Assembly (NCBI RefSeq): GCF_000002425.4
Contig: NC_037254.1
Coordinates: 22,211,120 to 22,275,119 of the forward strand
Direction of reading: 5' to 3'
Length of the DNA: 64,000 bases
Source: Physcomitrium patens
Lineage: Eukaryota; Streptophyta; Bryopsida; Funariales; Funariaceae
Part shown: positions 48,554-62,000 of the stretch, piece by piece
How the letters are laid out: every line of letters starts with the position of its first letter
How positions within the stretch are numbered: the stretch's first letter is position 1
The notes under the pieces: model-generated
Told to the model about the DNA's origin: nothing
Seen by the model: the letters and a program-made list of their open reading frames with translations, nothing else
The model's database searches: none
Translations under genes and position numbers: made by a program

Positions 48554-50783
48554 TTATCTTAATAGGTCTAAGAACACAAAACCGTTCCATAAGCTATGCA
48601 GGAGCATGGATGCCAGCAAGTTTCGTGACCTGACAAACACTATGCCCATTACCAATCCTAGAAATGTGAGAGGGAGCATGCGCTGAAGACTGAAATGCGC
48701 CAGAGCAAAGGCTATGGCACTTACAATGACAGAGCCCCATACAGGTAAATACCGGGTGAGTGATGGCAGAAGGAAGCCTCGGAACATGACCTCTTCCCAT
48801 ATAGGTGCACAAACTGAGACTACTACTGCATACAAGAGCGTCGCAACTGGGTCCCTTGCCATGATAGATTGCTCCACGTGTGACGAGTTGAAGGGCGCTG
48901 GGAACGGTAGAATGTCGAGGTTGAGCTGCGAGAGACGATTTACGAGGGGAAACATTAGGCAGCCAAGGCACGCTTCAACGTACCATGTGCCCCGCCAAGA
49001 AACAGGAAACCACTCATTTGGAAGAGGATGAAACCGTGTGAGGCATTTGTAGAGAATACCCAATCCCACCGTTCCTTCGGCTATGTCAGTGACGAGGCTG
49101 TAGAGTGCTTGTCCCCTGTACGTCAAGCTCTGCTTGCTGAAGCCTGCAGCTTGAGCAGCTATGGGAATGATCCAAGAGCCTACCAACCAGAATGCTGCAA
49201 ACCACAAGAACATGACCTGTAAAAGACACCTTGAAGCTGGTAAGATTCCTGATGCGTGTGGCATATGGAGGAATGCAAGAAGCGGCATTCTTGCATCCAC
49301 TATTGAGGCACTGACAAAGACGCCTACTTCGGCAAACATTAATGTGCAAATCAAATCACCAGTGCCATACATTTGACTACCAGATATTTGCGAGGAGCTG
49401 CAACTTCCACAAACATCTTGAATATGGAAACGGTGAAGATAAACGGGTGCAGTTCGTGCTTAGACGTTGCGACTTATCAATGCTAGTCTCTTTCGAGGAA
49501 AATCATGAACATTGAACTATCACTTGAAAAGATTATCATGTTCCGAATTTTAAGCAGGAGAAACAGCTTTGATAGACGACAATAAAGTGATGTGTACCTG
49601 AAAGATTGTTTGACCCGTCCAGGGAACTGTCCAAGGTTTTTCATCATGGGAAAGCCCAAAAATCACCCTCGCCCAGTCAACCTGGTACAGGATGCAAACA
49701 TCAGTTTCTTGCCTTTACCGACCAAACACCAACACAATTCGTCCGGCTGCTCCAGAACACAGGCAGCAATATAAAAAAACACAGGTGGTACATGAGACAG
49801 CAACATAATTGCGTCAATCATCATATAAAGATGGATATTTACTCAAAGCAAATGAATATATAAACACATGACTCCTTTAGCAGCCTTTCTAGGATAAACC
49901 TCCAGGCTACGAAAGATAAGTAAACCAGAGCTTGAAGCCCAACACACAATGAGTGTGCACAAACCTTAAAGGTGGAAATTTTGAGTTACTATCAGCTCAG
50001 TAGGGCTACTGAGCTGCACAACATTCATGATCGATCTTAAAGAAACCCAGAAACTGAATATCGCAACAAATTCACCGCCTGGTCATATTGAATTAGGGTT
50101 TAAAGTACCAAAATGGAGTTCAAGCAGTTAGTAGCAAAGAGAAGCAGGAAAGAGTGGAGGATAAACCTTGCCTTCCAGAGTCTTAGCACCCACGATGAAA
50201 TGGTAGGTTGGGAAGGCGGCAGCGATTCCGTGGTATTACCCTCATTATCCTGCTCCTCAATGCAAGGATCGGCGTCTTCATCGTCGGACGGTGAGTGCCC
50301 AAGCGCAGCACTCCTTGCCCTAAGAGCTGGCTCACGCTGGTGGCATAATATGAGTGTGTCACGAAATATTCTACTCTCTCCTACTATACTTTGATTCGGA
50401 AATCCAGCGATTTCTTGATTGGAGGACTCAGAATTGACTGCAAACCTGTGTCCAGTTAACCATCTTCTGCAACAGGAATTTGAAAACGCTGTGCAATCGA
50501 ATCTTCGACAAACACTGGCAGTCCTAACCCTACCGAGACCGGTATTCAAGACCAGCATAGTCTTTTCTGGAGATGAATTGAATGGCCTTCTTTTCGACGA
50601 ACTTTGAACCGACTTAAAATTCTGTGCAGAAAACGAATCTCTATTCTCAAGCCGAAGGAAAGAATCAGAATAATGGCAGCAAGAGACTCTGCTCAATGAA
50701 GTCACTGGTCTGCTCCTGGAGTTGATTAGCTCTTGCCGCTCTGATGTGATTCTCGGAGGCTGCTGTTTCAGAAGAGTATCCAT
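48554..50783 (-). CDS. CPBP-family (CAAX-like) intramembrane protease, plastid-type
   Basis: Three exons: 50783-50172, 49681-49598, 49216-48554; 1359 bases in total, 452 residues plus stop. The C-terminal half is a multi-pass membrane domain with the three motifs of the CPBP (Abi/CAAX) glutamic protease family: EEVMFRG at 373-379 (Glu-Glu-x3-Arg), FALAH at 402-406 and HSLWN at 439-443. All expected catalytic residues are present. The N-terminal 200 residues are Ser/Arg-rich, as in a plastid transit region, which fits the chloroplast location of plant relatives. Substrates are unknown. The first intron reads as GC-AG (AAG/GCAAGG): the nearby GT alternative would cause a stop. The gene is divergent from gatC across 1.2 kb. 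Confidence 0.88.
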
Positions 50784-51981
50784 TGCTTCAAGCCTTCAAT
50801 TACCAACAAACCTGCAGAATGTTACCAACCAAAGATAATTGCTGTTGAGAAACCCAACACTCTTCGGTTGACTCAATGCCCCATCCCATCTTCTGTCGGA
50901 GCATCGCCAGATCAAGGAGAAGATGACACATGAAATGTGCATTCAAAAAAGCACTGTAACCAGCAGATGCAGCGATAAGAGACTCAGTTGAGTGATCAGT
51001 CCTTTATATTCCGTCCGACTATGGCAAGCAAACTAAGTTAATTGGTGAGTGACGAAGCCGCGACGTGAGAAAGTATACGCTTGCGACATATTCTAAAATT
51101 CAGTTTCTTATCATGTTTCGCCAATCTGACGACTATTCTGTAGACAGCCCCATGCCTTTAAGCTTACATAACCTAGTCCACAAACATTTCGTACATTTTC
51201 ACCTTCTCCATCCACATGGCATCCAACATGAACATCTTCGCTGATTTTGGATGAAAGTATATATCCTTTGTGGGACCTAGTTGTTGCGGAACAACGACAC
51301 AGACGCCGGTTAGTGCCCCACCAGTGTTAGCGCAGCTCGAGATTGGTTATGTCGCTTTGCTACATTGGATCAGCGAGATTTCTTTGTTGCTCTTCCGGCA
51401 GGCTATTCAGGATTCTAAACTGGTAAGTGAGGTTTATGTGTACCTCGAACAGTGTTCATACCGAGCTTGCTCGTTTTCTGAATCCTTGAGGTCTTCTCTG
51501 TCCCTCATTGGCGTAGGAATTTCTGGCGAACCCAAATTTACAATTGAGGTTGGAGTCTCTTGTTGGCATGTTCAGGAGATCTAAATAGTATTTCCAATTT
51601 TCTCTAAGATTATGTTTTCTAGACGAGCCATGTTGTCAAATGAATTAACTCATTCTGGCTCATTCGACGAATATCTCTCTCAAGCACATCTCCGATTGAA
51701 TTGATTTATAATTTCACTGGCTGGCACTACATTGTTTGTCACACTCGGTTCCCCCCAGGGAAACTTGGGATACTTGGAATGAGTCACATTTCCATCGTGA
51801 AGAATTCACATCCTATGAATGGGGTTTATTGATTTTGCAGTTTAGAGCGCGTGTAAATCGTAGCTGCCAGTGGTGCTGTATTTCTAGATTCTAGGGTTAC
51901 GCTGTTTGGTGCCTTTGTTTCGAGAGAACTGTTAACGTTTGGCTGTTCTCTGTTTGCTCCAGATTAAACGATTCATTGAAG
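50784..51981. promoter_or_regulatory. Divergent promoter region, protease / gatC
   Basis: This 1.2-kb gap separates two start codons pointing away from each other. It should hold both promoters and 5' leaders. A 104-codon plus-strand frame (51270-51584) has no recognisable domain and lies within what may be the gatC leader. No clear TATA box can be assigned. Confidence 0.45.
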
Positions 51982-53641
51982 ATGAGCGCGATGGCTGCTC
52001 GGGTTCAAAGTTCTTGCAAAATGCTGCCATGCATGTCTCGGCTGCACTCAATTTACCTCTCAAGTCGAAGAGTAACGTTTACAGCGTGCTCAGCTTCCAA
52101 AGTGGATCCCCCAAATGTTTCCGTTCTTTGTGAGAAGGCGCGTTTGACGCTTACTGCTGAGGAGGTGAAGTATTTTAATCTCTCCACAAAATAATCTGCT
52201 TTCTCTTTTAAGTCAAAGTGTTGTGAAACAAACCTCACTGGGTAGCAACTTCTTTTCATGTGCCTGCACTCCCAAGTTGTAAAACATATTTAGATGCATC
52301 TACCAGTATCTCTTACTCACAACCAGGATTCATGTCCTTCAAGGTAAAGTGAGCAGTTAAATATTCTGCCCTGATTTGGAAGCATGTGAAGAATTCACGC
52401 CGCGTCGCTTTCTTTTCCCCCCAGATGTTGTATGTTTCCAAGATCATGGCTTAACTATTATTTAACTCAAATCCCAAGTCCTCAAGGGTTTTTCCATTTT
52501 CAGAGGCTTTGCTTGAAAACTACTATTGCTGGTCATGTTCCTAAATTTATAGTGTCCATTATCTTCCGATAACCAACTCTATTCCTCATGATCACTTTGG
52601 AATTTATCATGTAGAAGCTCATCGACACTAATGTTTCTCCGTAAACAGGTCAAGGATTTTGAGCCTCAAATTGGGCGTATTGTTGATTGGTAAGTATTGC
52701 TGGTCTGAATCGGTTCTTGTGAATTTCACACAGGAGTTTTCAATTATAATTATGATACTTAGCACAGGTAATCCGCCATTTACCGGACTTTCGGCCGTAT
52801 GAACAGGTTCGCTCAACTCCAAGACATAGACTTGGACAATGTTCCACCCGCTATCCGAGTTGGTATTCAATCTGCAGCTCTTTCTCCCTTTTATTCATGT
52901 TGGCGCATCTTAACTACAACATATCCCAAGCTCAGACACAGAAAGTCCTGATAAGCAATTGAGCTAGAACTTGTAGGATATTTATTATGCTCCACTAATA
53001 TCCCTGCATCTGTTTTGGCTTATATGTTGAAGTGTTTCTGTACTTGTATAGGAGAGATTGACCCAACAAAGACTCTTAGGCCGGACATGGCCCAGTTATT
53101 TCCTGATAGGTATTGTCTACTTTCACACCCCTTGTTTTATTTCCATTGCATTCTTCCATGCTTTTGTTAGAAGTCGGATGTTCAAATTTGATAACTCTAG
53201 TCAGAGTGTGTGTAGTCCGGCTTGAAAATAATTTCCAGGTTCTATCTCTGATTTTTGGACTTTGCATCGGAGCAAGGAGTCTATGGTATATGTGTGTGTA
53301 TATGTATCTATATATCTATATATATAAATACACTCACGCACACATGCACACACTCTATTTAGATTCATTTCCTCAATTATTTACACAGAAGCAAGCTAGA
53401 ATGTTTTGCGCAGATTCAGTAAATGGTCTTGAAAATGATACTGTATTCCTCATTGGTTGCCTGAAGGGTTTTTCCAGAATGCTGTTGGAATGGCTCGGCG
53501 AGCTCTTCTGTCCTTTAATGATGCACTAGGTTAACATTGGTTTACATTGCTTTGTGTAGAGAGGCCATGCTAGCATCTGCTCCTGACCGAGATGGACCTT
53601 TTCTCAAAGTCCCCAAAATCATGAAAGAAAATCAGGAGTGA
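51982..53641 (+). CDS. GATC: Glutamyl-tRNA(Gln) amidotransferase subunit C, organellar
   Basis: Five exons: 51982-52164, 52649-52689, 52807-52862, 53052-53109, 53560-53641; 420 bases, 139 residues plus stop. GatC stabilises the GatA-GatB enzyme that converts misacylated Glu-tRNA(Gln) to Gln-tRNA(Gln) in chloroplasts and mitochondria. The first 40 residues are basic and Ser-rich, like a transit peptide. The GatC fold follows: KARLTLTAEEVKDFEPQIGR, then VDWFAQLQDIDLDNVPP and LRPD, ending in a short Lys-rich tail. The length fits plant GatC. The start is the ATG at 51982; a second in-frame ATG is three codons later. All junctions are GT-AG and in phase. Confidence 0.9.
53280..53350. repeat. Mixed GT/TA/CA microsatellite in a gatC intron
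   Basis: Runs of TGTG, TATA and CACA dinucleotides follow each other within the last gatC intron. Confidence 0.8.
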
Positions 53642-56046
53642 CATTAGTACCAAGTGTTGCTCGACACATATGCTACTCACATACAAAAATTTCACCACCT
53701 TAGGACAAGTTAGTGAAAATGCTGATCTTATGGATTTATCTGTAATCTGAGAACCAGTTGATTTCTCTGTTTTGCAATCTGTGGTTCTTTGTACATGGTA
53801 GCAGGGCTTTTGGAAGCTGTAGTGACTTGACGGCTTGCATTCATTGATCAGCTCGAGTAAAATGTCGTGTTGCAGATTGCGTCAAGGAAGAATATTATCC
53901 TCAAGTCTTTCACCCAGTGCACATGCTCGTTTTTTCCCCAAATTTGTATTTTGAAGAAACAAACATCATCTAATTTCTTAGACTTAAGGCAGACATGATA
54001 TCGGAAGACAATCCAGCTTACACTTGACATAAACACAGCTTAACTGAACAATTATATGCCGTTAAAGAGCAACAGCAACATGGATGGATAAGAATTCTTT
54101 CGAAAGTATCTTCACATGACGTTGGGTTAAATATAGTTAACCCAACATTTTAACATGAGAATGCAGAACAAGAAAAAAATCTGGGTTAAGAATGATGTGT
54201 AGATTATGGTACTATTTTAAGGAATATTGATTGGACGACCTTATGGTCATTTCTTAATGTTACTAGTAGTATATTTGTGCAACAAGAATTTAGAACAAAG
54301 TCAACAAAAACTTCTTCAGAGACAAGCCAAAATTATTTAAGTCACCATTTTTATTATTTTACTTTCTTTTGAATTTTTTTTTTTCTGTGTTTAACTTTTA
54401 CTTTTTTTTGTCTTCTGTAGTAAGATTTTTCATATTTAAATGAAATTGATAAATAAAAACTCCTCGTTTATCTTCTTAAACACCCAAAATATTTAATGAA
54501 AACCATGTGCTCAAACCTTGTGCATTTAAATAAATGATTTGTAAGTATAAACATTAAATTTTAAAACTAAAATCAAATACATACACTTTTAAGATGCATA
54601 TCAAGCAGAATTTATAGAACCTACCTTGAATTGAGTTTTTTTTTTGTGAAAAATGTGGTTTCAAAATTCAATTTACGATTGCAAGATTTAGCATCTTCCA
54701 GTAAATAAAAATAAAAATGAAACTACGGAATGCATCTGGTTGAACTTTGGAGCATGTCTGTTCTTTTTGGATAACGAGAATGTCTTCTTAAGATGTTTCG
54801 TTATTATTCATAATTGGCAAACAAATCTAATTGCATCTAACTTATGGATAAATTCATTTCAATCGTATATCATATCTACAAGTACAAAAACTACTAATTT
54901 TTTTGAATATATGAAAATCCAACCTTCGATCATGAATGTATCTTCTAAATTGTTGTTAAGTCTCTCACATTCCTTAAATAACAATTGTCATATTTGGTTG
55001 ATTCATCATTTTCTTTTTATCAAATTCTTATGATATTGCCTGAAAATCCTTCACTTATCAGTAAAAGTCTTTTGTTAAAACCTTAGAAACTTAAGTTAGA
55101 ATATGATTTCTTTGGTTTTGAAAACCATCTGTACATTCTTAACAAACCAACCTGCATTTTTGTTTTGCAAACATACAATGACACATATATATATATATAT
55201 ATATATATATTAATTTTTTTAATACTTCGAATTTAACAAAAAATCAAATTTAGTGATTCTACATATTATTACCAGTATTTTCACAAAGCATCAACACATA
55301 AGATTCATTTTGCAGTCCTTGTCTTTGTTTATTTTTTTTAGAACGTTGGACTTTTTGCAATGTGTTATTTCAATTTTTTATTTCTTATACTTTTCTTGGA
55401 TTTTTTCTTTTCTTTTCCTCACAAGACATTAAAAATAAAAATAAAAATCTTACAACTAGTGACCATTAGATATATATCACAATTACCATTTGGGCTGTAT
55501 AATGTGTGGTCAAGTCAAGTTAATATGTGTTATTTGATACAATTCCCTCACTAATTTAGTTCATACAACTCATCTGAATTCCATCCAATGTCTTAACTTG
55601 TGATTCCATTGAGGAGAGAAAAGGAACACTTTCATTTCAAAGTTTCTAGCTACCCCCAACAACCCCACCAGCTAACAAAACTAGCTACAGAAAATATTCT
55701 TTTATAATATAATTTGAATGCCAATAAAATATTATGAATTGAATTTGAAAAAGCTCTGGCGAAATTTCGACCTAAATTAAATCACTGAATAGACGTATCT
55801 TCTAAGGTATAAGTTCTTCAAGAACAAACCTCTGCAACAATAATCTGCTGCTATTTTTGGCTACTTTCGGAGTGCATCGTCTCAAAAGAAACTCTTGTTC
55901 ATAACCTTAGCTCACATTACCTTGAACTTGAAAAACGTCTCACTGGATCTTCCCATATAACTACGACTTTCAGAGTTACGGCTATTTGTACAAGTAAATT
56001 AATTAATACCTGTGATAATTGATACATGAATACAAAGATTTTGATT
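53642..56046. other. AT-rich intergenic region
   Basis: No gene is visible. It contains a hairpin (GTTGGGTTAA at 54121-54130 with TTAACCCAAC at 54137-54146) and a (TA)n run at about 55184-55210. The last 100 bases lie just past the REV3 stop and probably hold its 3' untranslated region. Confidence 0.6.
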
Positions 56047-59000
56047 CTAGAATAACTCAGAGCCAAAGTCGACAAAACACGTTGGATAATATCCACAATT
56101 GGCAGAAATCGTTGATAACGCTTGCAACTCCTTCTGAACTTTGATCCGCTCAAAAAAGATGGGGCAGTCAAGGGAGACGCATGCAATGTGGCCCTCTGGA
56201 CCTCCATCACCTCCGTCACAATGTCGACAGATCTGCCGCACACATCGCATTGTGAGCACACAGCTGCCCGAAGAAGTCTAGAGAATATGTATCAACACAA
56301 GAAGTGACATTAAATGCAAAGAAAACAGTTGAAAACAGTAATCAAACTGAGGCTGTGGATTCTATTCAGCAATCAATCACTCACCGCCTCTAGGTGCTTG
56401 AACTCTTTCTCCAACTGAGCAGTTTGAGTCGTCAACACCGCGACAGCAGCTTGAGGGTTGGCAGAGCAGGAGGAGCAGATAAACTGAGAGCCTCGCATCA
56501 ACTCCCCACATACTGCACAATGTTGTGACAAGTAATAGTCATCAATGGTCCCCTTAGATAGATAGCCTTTATTGCTTCGCTCTACCTCAGCCGGAGCTTT
56601 AGAAGGACCGTTGGAGGTTACTATTCCTGGTCGTTTGGAAGTTGGGGGCCTATAAATCCGTGGTAACTCAGCATACCACTGCTTCAAATCTGCTCCCACA
56701 AGTCCGAAGACTCTCTGCAATGCAGGAATGATCTGCTTGGTAATGTAGTAAGTGTCATGGAGACGTAATCCATTCGCAAGCATTGTGTGAGGATCCACGA
56801 CCACATCAGACAAACGGGCTCCGGGCTCCCCATGCACAACAACGTATGGTACTCTCTCTGCATATCGTGGCTCTGCCCGAGGGTCAAGCGCCATCGCCTT
56901 TGAGGCCACTATAGCAGCGGCTGGAAGGACAGACGCTCGCGCACTGTATGTCCCTAATCGCACTTCTTTTGCGAACACGAAGTCACGAAGCGAAACACGG
57001 CCACTAATGATTTTCCCCCACTGCCGCTGGAGATAGGCCTTCACCTGTGAAACGGTTAAAAATTAGAAGGAAAAAAATCCATTCTCAATCGAACTTATCA
57101 CTTCAGCAGTAAATTTATAATTTTCCACATTATGTAATGGCTCAACCATCGACAACGTAAATGAAAAGAACAAGCTACGAACCTGTGACAGATCTTGAGT
57201 CTCGAATAGAGTACGAAGAGATCGCTCTAATGTCTTGGACACAGCTGCACAGCTGTCACGACGTATAGTTTCAATGCCCTTAGCATCAAAAGTTGGATTG
57301 CGTTGATTAGGGCTTTCGTAACTGAAACCCACGTATCTCTTCTTAGTGAGAAGTACACACGGGTGGTAGACCTTCTCCATCTTCAAGGTAACTGGACTCG
57401 GGTTCATGGCTGTCACAGATGCCGCGATATCCTGTCCTATTTGAAATGCTTCCTCCCTTGTGCGCCCCTCCAAATGTACAAACATGCTGCGTCCAACCAA
57501 ACAAGAGAAACTACACGACTTAAAGCAAATGTTACGTGATTTTAGAGCTGCTCCCAGTCTTGGAGAGCATGGCGTTGTGATAAATTAAGCTTTATGCTTT
57601 GGAAACTCGACTTAAAACTTCCGCAAAGCTCAAAAACACAGAATTAGAAAGAAACTGACATTGCATCAGCATCCAATGGCAAACTTCTGTACTGTCCTGA
57701 TTCGTGTTCGAAAATTGGATTAGGTTCAAAACAACCCGTAACTATACCTCTGCGCATGTGGCGATGACAAACATACAATGACATAAAACTTGCAGGGAGG
57801 CGTCGAACAACATGCTTTTAGCTTTTACCTATCCGTATCACCGTAGACGACCCGAGCGTCCCACCGTTTAGTCGTGTTAACTAGATGTATTGCACGCTCA
57901 AGTGTAAGACGGCCACACTGTACAATGCTATCAGCGAGCTCTGCGCATGGCATTCGACCACTAAATCCTGCTGCGGTGTATCCATAAGTCACATTCGCGA
58001 TCAACTTTAGCGCAAACTGCCTAGCATTTAGGACCTGCATAAAATTACGAAATAAATTGTGAAAACCAAAATATGAAAATGATAATTTGTGCGTCCGCCT
58101 AATTCTGGATCCAATGTTACTTGGAACCTTACCCTCAGTGCAGAAACATATGCCAATAGCCTCAAGGTCTCAAGTATAAGCACCGTTCAAATAACATCCA
58201 TATGTTCATAAACAAGAAACAGATCGACATCGTACTCTTTTCAAAACTTTTTGATCTACAGCTAAATTCTTCATCGCTTGCTTCACCATAATGCGAGTCG
58301 AGAGAATTTCTGAAAGAAGCCTTGGCACGACCCCATGACGAACCTGCCACATTAGGATGAAACTGATAAATCTACTATCATAGAAGTTACCATCGTTCTG
58401 CCCTGTATGTTGACACAGAGGCCACACCATTATTACCGCAGAAATCTTGGAACATTCATCGCAGGGTGATCATGCAAGAGGAGAATTACTTGCGAAATGT
58501 CCACATTACCTCTGGAGGAGTATACATTACACCATTTGGAGTTATTGTAAGTAAATCCTTGAGTTCCTGCAACAGACCAGGTGGGATAGCCAGATTGGTA
58601 ACACCCAGAACCTTTGGGTTTTGTGAGACTATTTTACCCAGACAAGTTGAAAAGCATAAATTATATGCGATGATCATAGAAGGGTACAGCGACTGGAAGT
58701 CCAGGACCACCACCGGACTTGTGTAAAATCTAGACTCAGGTTCCATCACGAGTGGCAGGCACTCCATTGCTGGTTGAGCAGCGACCTGTAATTAAAACAA
58801 TTCACAACATGAACAGCAGACTTCGTTTTACCAAAAAATCCGTTAAATATGTTGAACTCCAGCATCTAAAAACTAGGAAGGCAATCTAAGCGGTCGTTAA
58901 CTCTTTATGCAAACCATGAGTGCTTTCACCGAGATTTTCAACTGCTCGATGAGTGGAATTCGAAGAGTACCTGTTGTCTACTTGGAGACAGAAGAAGGAA

Positions 59001-62000
59001 ATTCTGAGTGTGTGCTAGTCGCAACATCATAGATTCTACTCGGAACTGTGACCCACGAGAAAATACCGAGTAGAAATCAATTCCAAATACCCGAGCCAGC
59101 TCCGAAGTGCGATTCAGCTGCCAGACAAAAAAGCCAAATATGATATAATTATCATTAGACAATCTTTCTGGATCGTTCAAGCAAGTAAAAACAATAGCTG
59201 AAAAAAAAGTATGAGAAGAAAGTTTAGAGGAGCATCACCAGATCAAGTTGGTCTATAATCTCGAAATTGAGTTTTGCTCTATCGATGAAATACTTGATGC
59301 ATCGACATCTTCCTCGAGCAGGACCGCGAGCAAACCACCTAGTCAAAATGCGCCAAGGGATTCGTGGCACCCTCCTCCTAAGCACAGCCTCAGCTACAGC
59401 TTCAAGTGTATATACACCCAACTTTACCTCTCCACGCATAATTCTCCACAAATTCAAGATTATACGACCTCCCACAAAGAGACCGCTCCCGTTGGTCCGA
59501 CCCCACTCATCTGTAATTACACTATCAGCCGCCCCTGTCTCCAAAGGTATCATATCGCCAAAAACTGAGTTTTTCAGCTCTTGAAACTTGGGTTGACCAT
59601 CGGCAGAGTTGCTGTGAGTATTGCTGTCACCTTCCTTTACACCGTTCGAGCTGTGAGGTTGTGCCTTTGGAGGTATACGAGAGAGTTCTTTAAGAAGACC
59701 GAAACCCAGATTAGCTGCCCGTTCGGCCAAAAGACCCAAAGAATAACCTTGAATCTCCCAGCCCACAAGCATGTCAGGGTCACATGAGCGGACGAGGCGG
59801 ACGAAGCATTTAAGAAGAAGGAGTTCGTCAGCAAGATAGATGATGCTACAGCCTGTAACACCATCCACGTTCCTGCGACCCAAAGGCAAACCATCTCAAG
59901 TAAGCGACAGTGAATATGGGGGAAAGGCCATCGCTAAGCAAGAAGTGAACAGCTAAGTAGTCCTTCAGCTAATCCAACAGAAGAATGAGGCAAGAAAGAA
60001 AGCACCTAAGCTAAATTATCATGCTAAATTAGGGCTTTAAAAAAATTATGCTACTCTACAAACACATGCTTTTCTTGAGAATAAGTTCATCTCTACCCTT
60101 ACAAAGTATAAAAACAAATCACAGATAACTCTCAACTAGCTGAGATTTGAAAGCTGTAAAGGAACTATGTTCCTGACTGTCAAAACGGCAACTATTTATG
60201 GCGGTGTGAGTAGCACAGTAGCCTACTTGGAAGAAGAAGCTGCCTTTCCATCGACAAGTAGAACCAAAGTCTGATTATTAATATGCCCGCGTGTCTCATC
60301 GTCATATTGAATATCAACAACTACCATTCCAATCGCATCATAACGAGGATCTGGACGTAAGTTCCCTCGCGTTTCTGAATGTACCTGCCATATATGCAAC
60401 ACTTTCATAAGTACAACTTGAATAAACAGCAAGTGTTTGAGGTTGTCCTTCCCAACCTTGCGCATTACTGCTATTATGAGCTAAAAGGTTTGAGACATAC
60501 CTCGATACTCATCAATGTGAGCTGCTGTCCCGCACCTACGCTGGCAGGGTCCCGAAACCCAGATTGACTAAGGGGAGTCGAATGACCTTTAAGTGGAGAA
60601 GGAGCTGTAATCTGAGATACATCACGAAAGATCGCTGTTGCTTTTGAGATACCCTTTGAAGTTCCTCCTTCAGTGTTCCTCCCCCTGAGCAATTCATTCT
60701 TCAATTTATCCTGTAAAATGAGCACCACATGTTAGCTTTGTAACATGACAGAAACATTTCGATGGGGAAATGTAGAACATACATATTATGTCATCAAGGC
60801 GAGATTGCATACTTTCAAAAGACATCTCGAATTGAACTATGTTTTGTGCGTACCTTCGCAAGTGGTGGTGCTACACATTCCAGAGTTTGCGAAGATGGTG
60901 AATTGTTGTGAAGAGACGGCGATGCCTGAGCAGTCACTTTTTTCTCGTTCTGTACAATAGTTTGTAAGGGTTTAGGCTTACGATCCTCGAATACACCATC
61001 AAGAGTGACGGGGGTGGTGGCTCTAGAACTTACAAGCTCAGGGTTTGAGTGGAGAGAATTGGACCCGGAAGCCACTTCCCCATTAGCGTTGCTCTTTTTA
61101 CTAGATCTTTTCACTGAGGGTGCACACGCAGGCGAGACAGAAAAATGAGATACCATCGGTGTAGCCAACACATGATGTTCGTCATATTTAGGTGAAGCTG
61201 GCCGGAAATAATCTTCATCTGAGTGTTGCAGTGGGAAGCTCTCCTGGGTCGACCTGTTGCTTCCAGCTTCATCAATAGGTACAAGTTTACCTGTGTTAGC
61301 ATCCATGGTAAAGAGTCGTTCTCCACGTGTGCTCAAATGACTCTGAGCATCCGTAACGTTATTCTCTGAGAGCCATTGTTGCACAGCAAATCGGCTGGGA
61401 GGTGGCTTGGCTGGAGTCAAAAGATATGACACAGATCCATCGTTTTCATAGTAACAGGGAACCCCCATTCCAGGACTAAGGGGTGTCGGACTCGTTCTCT
61501 GCTCTGCACGGGTACTACTGAATCTGCTCTTCTTATTTTCAGCTCCAAATAAGAACGGAGGTAAATCAAATGCTTCTTTCGTTTTTACTGCAAGGACCAG
61601 AAGGAAACTTAATCTCCAATGAAGGAATTTAAACATCACCATATTGCTAAGCGGGAAAAAAAAAAAAAAAATAACAAAAAAAATCTTACAAACAATAATA
61701 ATGATATGTATATATATATATATATATACAACTTTATCTTAGCACTTATTAGGCGTAACAAAATATTAGCTGAAAACCAGCAGATTTCTCCACAAACCAA
61801 CTCACCATCAAAAATCAAGCCTGCGGAGACAGTAGCCCGTGCAGGAACATCCTTCGAATTCCCATAAAACACACCTCCATAATCCACATTCCTGAGCTTG
61901 TATTGGCAAAGAGTACCCATGAGTGCGTCCCTAGATGGCGGTTTCTGGTAAAATTTGACAGGGAGCAAAGTGTCATCCTTTGCCTCCTGCATGTTATATT

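Noticed and set aside
51270..51584. 104-codon plus-strand frame upstream of gatC
   Set aside because: No family resemblance; it lies in the divergent promoter and leader region.
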